In this document: positions 57,982-64,000 of the stretch, one piece after another | Position numbering within the stretch: position 1 is the stretch's first letter | Layout of the letters: each line of letters opens with the position of its first letter | NCBI GenBank assembly: GCA_035275065.1 | Contig: DATENM010000035.1 | Coordinates: 1 to 64,000, forward strand | Source: Blastocatellia bacterium | GTDB taxonomy: Bacteria; Acidobacteriota; Blastocatellia; UBA7656 | Reading direction: 5' to 3' | DNA length: 64,000 nucleotides | Notes under the pieces: model-generated | The model's database searches: none | Told to the model about the DNA's origin: nothing | The model's input: only the letters and a program-made list of their open reading frames with translations | Program-made: the position numbers and the translations under genes

Positions 57982-59220
57982 ATGGACGTCTTATATGGTT
58001 GTTGCTGTGGCTTGGATGTTCACGCGCAGACGGTGGTCGCTTGCCTGATCAAAGACGGGCGCAAGCAGACCCGCACCTTCTCGACGATGACCGATGATTT
58101 GTTGCGCCTGTTAGATTGGCTGGTCGCCGAAGGCTGTACCCATGTCGCCATTGAGAGTACCGGGGTTTATTGGCGACCGGTCTTCAATCTCTTGGAAGGA
58201 CAAGTCGAAGTCATTTTAGTCAATGCCCGGCACATCAAGGCGGTGCCGGGACGAAAGACCGATGTCAAAGATAGTGAGTGGCTGGCGGATTTGTTGCGGC
58301 ACGGCTTGCTCAAAGCCAGCTTCATTCCGCCCTTGGAGATCCGCGAGTTGCGAGAGTTGATTCGCTATCGGCAGCGGGTGATTGCCGATCAAGCGGCGAT
58401 TGCCAACCGGGTGCAGCGAATCATCGAGAGCGGCAATATCAAGTTAGGGCAGGTGGCCAGCGATGTGATGGGAGTGAGCGGGCGGCTGATGCTGCGGGCC
58501 CTGGCAAACGGGGAGCAGGATGGGGAGAAGTTGGCGGGGCTGGCGCGCGGGCGGTTGAAGCAGAAAGCCGAGCCGTTGAAGCGGGCATTGACTGGGAGGC
58601 TGAGTGGGGCGCAAAGGTTCGTGTTGGGGGAGTTGCTGGATCGCTATGAAGAGTTAGACAGGGCCATAGAGAGAGTCAATCAACAGATCAGCGAGGAGGT
58701 GGCAACCAGCAGCGACCCTTTCGTTGGGCCGGCCATCAAGTTGCTGGAAACCATCCCGGGAGTCGGGCGGGTAGTGGCCGAGGTGATCGTCGGAGAGGTT
58801 GGCGTAGACATGAGGAAGTTTGCGACCGCCCAGCATCTGGCGAGTTGGGCAGGAATGTGTCCGGGCAATAATGAGAGTGCAGGCAAGCGAAAGAGCGGGA
58901 AGACGAGGAAAGGGAGCAGGAGTTTGCGAGTCGCGTTGGTGCAGGGGGCGTGGGCGGCAACGCATACGAAAGGGACGTATCTATCGGCGCAGTATCGGCG
59001 GATGGTGAAAAGGAAAGGGAGGAAGAAGGCATTGGTGGCAGTGGGGCATAGTCTGCTGGTGATGATCTATCATATCCTGAAACGCCGGGAGAGCTATCAG
59101 GAGTTGGGCGGCGACTACTTCGACGAGCAACAAAGCCAAGGACAATGTCGGCGGTTGGTGCGACAGTTAGAAGCGCTTGGGATGAAGGTCACTATCGAAG
59201 CGCTGCCGGCGGTTGCGTAG
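57982..59220 (+). CDS. IS110-family transposase (intact)
   Basis: A 412-residue transposase; GAAGGAGAAGC precedes ATG 57982. The N-terminal RuvC-like DEDD domain shows GLDVHAQTVVACL, then VAIESTGVYWRPV and TDVKDSEWLADLL. A coiled-coil linker (about 120-235) leads to the Tnp20 domain: LLETIPGVGRVVAEVIVGEV, then ASWAGMCPGNNESAGKRKSG, where the serine of the second catalytic site is found. Full length for the family with no frameshift, so probably active. It should cut and join DNA with help of an element-encoded bridge RNA. Confidence 0.93.
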   Translation: MDVLYGCCCGLDVHAQTVVACLIKDGRKQTRTFSTMTDDLLRLLDWLVAEGCTHVAIESTGVYWRPVFNLLEGQVEVILVNARHIKAVPGRKTDVKDSEWLADLLRHGLLKASFIPPLEIRELRELIRYRQRVIADQAAIANRVQRIIESGNIKLGQVASDVMGVSGRLMLRALANGEQDGEKLAGLARGRLKQKAEPLKRALTGRLSGAQRFVLGELLDRYEELDRAIERVNQQISEEVATSSDPFVGPAIKLLETIPGVGRVVAEVIVGEVGVDMRKFATAQHLASWAGMCPGNNESAGKRKSGKTRKGSRSLRVALVQGAWAATHTKGTYLSAQYRRMVKRKGRKKALVAVGHSLLVMIYHILKRRESYQELGGDYFDEQQSQGQCRRLVRQLEALGMKVTIEALPAVA

Positions 59221-59232
59221 ATCACAACTTTG

Positions 59233-59298
59233 TTTTCATCAGAGTCGCCCAAGATTCGTAGTTGTGATGCCACGAATCATGGGCGACTCTGATGAAAA
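59233..59298. repeat. 27-nt-arm hairpin in the right end of the IS110 element
   Basis: TTTTCATCAGAGTCGCCCA (59233-59251) pairs perfectly with 59280-59298; after one mismatch GATTCGT pairs with ACGAATC. Part of it (59258-59289) is a diverged copy of 59343-59374 in the terminal arm (25 of 32 bases equal), so the right end holds two related units. Confidence 0.7.
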
Positions 59299-59416
59299 TA
59301 GAATGCCAAGTTGTTGATTCTAAGAAAGCCCTATTTTCATGCGTGGTTGTGAGGCCGCGCATCATGAAGGACTCACGTTATTTAGTGCTCCTCCGACATT
59401 GGAGATGTTCGCTCCC

Positions 59417-61084
59417 TCATATTGGTCTAATTCCGAGAAGCGATAGCTTATCTAGTATTCGTTGAGACCAAGTCCAAACAGAGCGATTGGCATTATGTTT
59501 AAGGAGCAAGAATTTAGAAGTTATTGCCTGCTCCAGCTTTGCCACATTCCAATGACCTTCTTTCTGGATTATCTCCTCAATCAGTCCAAGAATTTCTCCC
59601 TCAATTGTATTAGTTAGCGATACATCCACTATAAAATCTATAAAGAGGGTGGAGATTGACCAAAAATCGGGCCGGGCGACCTCCAAGATGAACTTAGGAT
59701 GGATTCCCTGCTGCAAGGCCCTGATAATTGCACACGTTCGTCTCGAACCATCATAGAGTTGAGAAAAGGATTTATTTCCTGGAAGTTCGTAGATTGCGCT
59801 TTCAAAGATGATGCTTGAATACCTTTCTGCAAGTTGCCTTACTGCATTGAGAAATCCTTCAAGACCTCGTATGTCGTTTGAAGCGGTTAGCCTCATGCCG
59901 GCGAACTCCAGAGGACTAATCTTGCCGCCGATAGAAGATTCTGCGGTGCTAGCCAATTTAGGTATTTCTTTGGCGGCGAGCTTTATAATTGGGTACACGG
60001 AGGCCCCGCTTGTACTGGCTGAATTGATTTCTGATTCAACTTCATTAGGATTCCCGCGGATTAGGTTCGGCATATGCCCAAACTCCATAACCGTGACATT
60101 TGCTGCCACTACGGGTTGGTAAGAATCTTTTCGTACTGAGCGATGCTCAATATCCATTTCATAAATTATGCTCTGTTCTCGGGGCATCTGCCTTTGCTCA
60201 ACGCTCTTACCGGCTTTCTTAGGCTTAGTAGAAGGATGCCCATAAACAACTTCCTCAAAGGGGAGGGCAGGCATTCCCTTCACTTTAGTGATCTCAAAGA
60301 TCAAGCAAACATTTCGGTCAATTGCGCCTGTAAAAGTGAGGTCACAAGGGCCCTTGATCGGTGGCCTCATTTGGAGTTTGATCGCCGCTCTAAGCTTGGC
60401 CGAAGGAGAAGTAGGGTCGAGCATAATAGCTTCCTCGAAAATATTTCTGTATATTGATTCCCAAACGCTACGAGCAGTCTCATCAAGATATAACCATAAC
60501 AGGTGCGAAATGAAATAATCGTTCACAAGGGTTACAGGCACATCTCCACTCAATAGCACCATTAGTTTCCCATTGTCGCCCGAAGCTTGTTTTATCAGTG
60601 AGTCAAGGCCGTGAGGGGCTAGCAGCCGGTTCGCCAATGTTTTAGACGGGGTCAGGAATGCTCTGATCAATTCAATACAAGGGATGTAGCAAGTCATTCC
60701 TCCAGCCTTAAACCGCCAGAGTTTTTCAAGCCCAATGTCCTTGTTCTTACGAAAGTCATAGAGCCTCCTGGGAAGGTCGAAAGCTTTGCAGATAACTCCA
60801 TCCTGAAAATCTACTATGCTCAGATGGTGGTGAGGTCTTGGGATCGGACCATTGACAGGCAGGCCGTCAACATAGAACCTGCCAATTCGCAAGATCGGGA
60901 GAGTTCCCCAAGGATAGTCTACTAATCGAATCGTTTCCTTTCCTGATGAGCTTGGGGCGCTATCGAGGAAAGCAACTCTTACTCGCCAGAAGCCCCAGGT
61001 ATCTTTAAACGGGGAGCATATCCAGTAGAGCAGAACCCTAGAATTCTTATCGAAGGGCCAGGGTCTGAGCCTAAGGCTTGGCAT
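59417..61084 (-). CDS. tnsE: Tn7-like transposition protein TnsE
   Basis: A 555-residue protein, close to the 538 residues of Tn7 TnsE. It begins LRLRPWPFDKNSRVLLYWIC, the expected N-terminus, and continues with IRLVDYPWGTLPILRIGRFY. The C-terminal part holds RLTASNDIRGLEGFLNAVRQ, as in the TnsE DNA-binding region. TnsE directs transposition to replicating DNA such as conjugating plasmids. The gene starts 4 bases after tnsD in the order C-D-E of Tn7. In Tn7 the left end follows the cargo after tnsE; here IS110 DNA follows 36 bases beyond the stop. Confidence 0.85.
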   Translation of the reverse strand: MPSLRLRPWPFDKNSRVLLYWICSPFKDTWGFWRVRVAFLDSAPSSSGKETIRLVDYPWGTLPILRIGRFYVDGLPVNGPIPRPHHHLSIVDFQDGVICKAFDLPRRLYDFRKNKDIGLEKLWRFKAGGMTCYIPCIELIRAFLTPSKTLANRLLAPHGLDSLIKQASGDNGKLMVLLSGDVPVTLVNDYFISHLLWLYLDETARSVWESIYRNIFEEAIMLDPTSPSAKLRAAIKLQMRPPIKGPCDLTFTGAIDRNVCLIFEITKVKGMPALPFEEVVYGHPSTKPKKAGKSVEQRQMPREQSIIYEMDIEHRSVRKDSYQPVVAANVTVMEFGHMPNLIRGNPNEVESEINSASTSGASVYPIIKLAAKEIPKLASTAESSIGGKISPLEFAGMRLTASNDIRGLEGFLNAVRQLAERYSSIIFESAIYELPGNKSFSQLYDGSRRTCAIIRALQQGIHPKFILEVARPDFWSISTLFIDFIVDVSLTNTIEGEILGLIEEIIQKEGHWNVAKLEQAITSKFLLLKHNANRSVWTWSQRILDKLSLLGIRPI

Positions 61085-61088
61085 AAGA

Positions 61089-62987
61089 TTAACCTGCTTT
61101 CTGATTGGATTCTTTTCTGGAGCAGGCTCTAAAAATCCCTTCGGCTATTGCTTCAGCCACTTTTGGGGAGATCCTTCTTCCCAAGCCAGATAAGCGCACA
61201 ACCTGCCAGCCTCTTATCTGCGAACCCCGTTGTGCAAGCTCCTGGATAACATGCTTGATTCGACGAATCTGAAAATCCTCAATCGATTCGACAACTGAGG
61301 TCAAAAAGCCCTGAGTTAAGGGCAGTTTGTCGAGATGTCTTTCGAGCAGTGAGACCAAACCGATAGCTTTACCAATCCTGCTTTGAGTTACTCTTACAGG
61401 AGGCACCCGCTGTAGGATCTTTTGAACAGATCCTTTCACAAGTCGCAAGACTTCACCATCCCGCCTGCGCCAATCAACACGAGCAACCCTTTGCGCTCGT
61501 ACAAACCGAGGTGGGGAATTCTTGTCCAACCAGCTACGATCATTCCGATAAAGCCATGTGTATAAAGCTGGGGCTTTCCCTCTCAATAAAATCTTAGAGT
61601 CACGAGGGTGCTCCCGTCGAAGTTCCGTCCATTTCTCCCTTTGTTCTTTCCTAGAGATCCCTGGTGTATCCCGAATAAGGGCTGATTGGGCTTTAATCCA
61701 GGGGCTGGAGATGCCGAGTCTCTCGACTTGCCGCTTTACAGTTCGTGGATCGACCTTCAACTGGCGTGCAGCCTCTCGTAGACTATAGCCAGGTTGCTTG
61801 GCGAGCTTTCTAAGCTTTCTCTCCCAGATGAGCCCGAACGCCAGTATCTTTCCAAACGTCACTTTTTGCCCAGTGAGTTGCTTTGGGTCGCTCGTGCAGT
61901 ATATGAACCCACATTTACATGAAAATATTCCGACTGATTTCTTCATTTCATGAGACCAGGTAATTTTCACCTCATCTATCACCGTCTGTAGATAATGTTT
62001 GGCTGCTCCGTTAAAACATTTCCAGGGGCCATTGCCGAAAGCTTTATAGGAAAGGTCCTGATCGAAGAAAGAAGTGATGGGTTGGCTAAGGAACCTGATC
62101 AGAAAAATGTGCCTGATCGGGTGAAAAGTCCTCCGGTGCTTGCGAACGATTCCTGAAAGCCAATCGTCCTCTAGCAGATCATTGATCGATGACTGTAGCA
62201 AACCCAGCAGTTCATCCCAAAATCGTGAGCGGAATCTGTCCCTCAGGTATGCCTGACGTATCCTTCCGGAACCCGTGGCCAGCCCTATGTCAATCAAGAG
62301 TGATTTATACTGGTGCTGAAACCAGGCGGCCTCTCGGCTGCTAAGCGGTGTGCTTAGAACCCATTCTATATCTTGAGCAACAAGTCTCAACTCAGCCATG
62401 ATTTCGCCTGGGAAGCTGGCTTGTGGCGAAGGGATAATGCAGTTTTCTTGCGTTGCAGGATAGAATTCATGTCTGTCTTCGCCGAATGTCCTCACACTGC
62501 TGTTGTATATTGAAGTGAAATGTTTCGGGCAAACCAATACACCCGGAACTTGGTGCAGACGGTGCCAATACGGCTCACCATATGCCTCCTCATCAGCCTG
62601 TAGGCACTCTGGGCAGAATTTCAGATATCCCGTAGGTTTGACTGAACTCGCCATAATGCCGATCCTTGCATGAATATCTCCCCAGGAATGCTCCTCCATA
62701 GAATTAAGAATTAGTCTCGCCCTAACAGGAGGTAGGAACGGGGCATAAAAAGGGTAAAGTGTATGTTCATTGATCAGGCTCTCTGCCGTGTGTCTGGAGT
62801 AAGGGGGAAGCCTTTGAACTAATGCATCAATGTGAGAGGGAAGATCGTAGGTTGCTACAACCTTAGTTGATCCAAAGAGGTCCCGCAGTGTGGCCTTAGG
62901 GCCGAAATTTCCGCTGCGAATGTGATAACGGGCCAGGATGCTATAAAGAAGCTCATCCGGGTATGGTGTTGGAAAGAAACTCAACAT
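61089..62987 (-). CDS. tnsD: Tn7-like target-site protein TnsD/TniQ
   Basis: A 632-residue protein with a TniQ N-terminus (FFPTPYPDELLYSILARYH, SHIDAL) and the zinc-binding FCPECLQADEEAYG then VLVCPKHF. A helix-turn-helix lies at about residues 410-440 (SLREAARQLKVDPRTVKR). Longer than Tn7 TnsD (508 residues), the C-terminal part should recognise the chromosomal attachment site, unknown here. It overlaps tnsC by 7 bases and is followed by tnsE after 4. Selects the safe chromosomal site. Confidence 0.88.
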   Translation of the reverse strand: MLSFFPTPYPDELLYSILARYHIRSGNFGPKATLRDLFGSTKVVATYDLPSHIDALVQRLPPYSRHTAESLINEHTLYPFYAPFLPPVRARLILNSMEEHSWGDIHARIGIMASSVKPTGYLKFCPECLQADEEAYGEPYWHRLHQVPGVLVCPKHFTSIYNSSVRTFGEDRHEFYPATQENCIIPSPQASFPGEIMAELRLVAQDIEWVLSTPLSSREAAWFQHQYKSLLIDIGLATGSGRIRQAYLRDRFRSRFWDELLGLLQSSINDLLEDDWLSGIVRKHRRTFHPIRHIFLIRFLSQPITSFFDQDLSYKAFGNGPWKCFNGAAKHYLQTVIDEVKITWSHEMKKSVGIFSCKCGFIYCTSDPKQLTGQKVTFGKILAFGLIWERKLRKLAKQPGYSLREAARQLKVDPRTVKRQVERLGISSPWIKAQSALIRDTPGISRKEQREKWTELRREHPRDSKILLRGKAPALYTWLYRNDRSWLDKNSPPRFVRAQRVARVDWRRRDGEVLRLVKGSVQKILQRVPPVRVTQSRIGKAIGLVSLLERHLDKLPLTQGFLTSVVESIEDFQIRRIKHVIQELAQRGSQIRGWQVVRLSGLGRRISPKVAEAIAEGIFRACSRKESNQKAG

Positions 62988-64000
62988 GTTTCTGTCTCGT
63001 AATAAAAATCGTCTATGGGCGATTTGATTATGCCGCCCGCTTTTAAGGCTTCATAGGAAGACATGCCAGTATCTTTACCCTTGCTTACCAGTTGCCTCAG
63101 ATCTCCTGGCAAGTATGCTGCCGCTTTCTTCTTTCCACTTTGAGAACCTCTTCCTTTCGGTGATTTTGGCGAGTTTTCAGTAATTCCTTTATCCAATGCA
63201 TTCCTATAAGCCTCGTTTACCAGGTCACTCACGGTTGATTCTGACTTCCTGGTTGCAAAGACTTCTTCCGCGTGGTGCTTCGCAAGAGAGGGAGACAGTC
63301 CTAGATCAAGTAGGCCGAGAATTACCTGGGAGAGAAGGTCAGGTGCAGAGACGGAAGAAGATGAGGCGCTTGAAAGCTGTTTCAGTTTCCTCTGTTCCCT
63401 TTCCGCCACTTTACTGCGGTATTTTTCATAAAAGTCTCGGAGGTCAATCGGTCGAATGTCACTGTATTTACTAATGAGTTCCGTGTTGTCAGATTTCAGA
63501 GCATCCAACATCGGACGCACGAGGTGAAGGCTATCCTTTGCAACCCGGCGTACCAACTCCGGAGAGATCCTCTCTTTCCCATTTGCAATCGCGCGCCACT
63601 GCGCGATCATGAAAAGCTTTATGGCGATGTCAACCACGCCCTGACTCTCCTCGTAAAGAACTTCATCCATCTCGTCTGTATAATCAGCATTTTCTCTGGT
63701 CCACTGATAGTCAAAGAACCCCTTAACAAAGAATTGCCAAACTTTCTTGTTTTTCTCCGTGTCTCTTTTCAAACGATCCCAATACATTGCGCCTTCGCCA
63801 ATACCTCGACGCGCGTGTCGGAAATCGCCCTGTAGGATCGGCATGGCCTTATTAGTACCTATGCGTATAACCGGAACACTCAGCTTGGTGACCATTCGCA
63901 CAAAGAAGTTGAGAACTTTTTCCGCTCCGCCACTCTTTGCCGTGCTAAGGTCTTGAATCTCATCTATCACCAGGACTCCCAGACAGTGTGTACTGGCAAC
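62981..64000 (-). CDS. tnsC: Tn7-like ATPase TnsC (partial, N-terminus outside window)
   Basis: The last 339 residues of TnsC. The window edge opens inside the AAA+ core: CLGVLVIDEIQDLSTAKSGG is the Walker B region, and VIRIGTNKAMPILQGDFRHA is the sensor stretch of TnsC. The Walker A must lie beyond 64,000. The tail is basic and rich in Ser/Lys, probably for contact with TnsD. TnsC links target selectors (TnsD, TnsE) to the TnsA/TnsB transposase; those two genes are expected to the right. Confidence 0.9.
   Translation of the reverse strand, partial: VASTHCLGVLVIDEIQDLSTAKSGGAEKVLNFFVRMVTKLSVPVIRIGTNKAMPILQGDFRHARRGIGEGAMYWDRLKRDTEKNKKVWQFFVKGFFDYQWTRENADYTDEMDEVLYEESQGVVDIAIKLFMIAQWRAIANGKERISPELVRRVAKDSLHLVRPMLDALKSDNTELISKYSDIRPIDLRDFYEKYRSKVAEREQRKLKQLSSASSSSVSAPDLLSQVILGLLDLGLSPSLAKHHAEEVFATRKSESTVSDLVNEAYRNALDKGITENSPKSPKGRGSQSGKKKAAAYLPGDLRQLVSKGKDTGMSSYEALKAGGIIKSPIDDFYYETETC

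Larger units (their letters stand above)
57738..59381 (+). mobile_element. IS110-type element within 48-bp perfect inverted repeats
   Basis: Bases 57738-57785 (starting ATAACGTGAGTCC) are the exact reverse complement of 59334-59381 over 48 bp. Between them lie a 196-base non-coding left part, an intact IS110-family transposase gene and a 113-base right part with a hairpin. IS110-group elements normally lack long terminal repeats, so the 48-bp arms are unusual. They could be target sequence or a REP-like palindrome split by the insertion. Confidence 0.8.

Overview
The window looks like a piece of an acidobacterial chromosome, probably class Blastocatellia. This rests on gene content, not on a marker gene: a secreted VWFA-type protein of the Acidobacteria-wide family, a CadC-like winged-helix regulator fused to a TolB beta-propeller, and secreted proteins carrying carboxypeptidase-type regulatory domains. 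Bases 1-45,000 are GC-rich and densely coding. From about 45,100 to the end the DNA is visibly more AT-rich, gene spacing widens, and transposon, integron and insertion-sequence debris appears.

Region 1 (1-22,800) is ordinary chromosome: a terminator, two small conserved genes, tRNA-Ala(GGC), a secreted VWFA protein, an RND exporter paired with a LolA-like lipoprotein, a TatT-like TPR protein, two translationally coupled large secreted proteins, a winged-helix/TolB regulator, two secreted metalloproteases and a histidine kinase/sigma-54 response-regulator pair.

Region 2 (22,838-45,732) is the most interesting part. On the + strand, just after a MITE-like element, lies a TIR-iSTAND protein, a MoxR AAA+ ATPase and a 1280-residue vWA-like/Ig membrane protein, an arrangement known from NTP-dependent conflict (defence) systems. 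Converging on it from the - strand is a tight six-gene operon: a PhoD-like phosphoesterase, a DUF6603-like giant, three large proteins I do not recognise, and a stand-alone TIR protein as last gene. I know of no described system with this composition. The island is bounded on its right by a sequence that matches a Tn7 end base for base in spacing (terminal TGT, three TnsB-site-like 22-bp repeats). Its polarity says the transposon interior is to the left, over this operon.

Region 3 (45,733-59,400) is a cargo-like zone. It holds an XRE regulator with paired palindromic operators and a start-codon hairpin, an FG-GAP propeller protein, a TPR protein, an integron gene cassette with attC, a second MITE copy whose target duplication carries a promoter -35 box, a K+-channel-like protein, two paralogous small secreted proteins, an IS1 fragment fused to a decapitated second XRE gene, a truncated secreted protein, an IS630 fragment, and a complete IS110-type element within 48-bp perfect inverted repeats.

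Region 4 (59,417-64,000) is the tnsE-tnsD-tnsC end of a Tn7-like transposition operon on the - strand; tnsC runs out of the window, and tnsB and tnsA are expected to the right.

A possible reading is that regions 2-4 are one or more Tn7-like islands carrying conflict genes. Orientation of the one transposon end I can see does not fit a single simple element spanning the tns genes, so either two elements sit in tandem or there has been an inversion.
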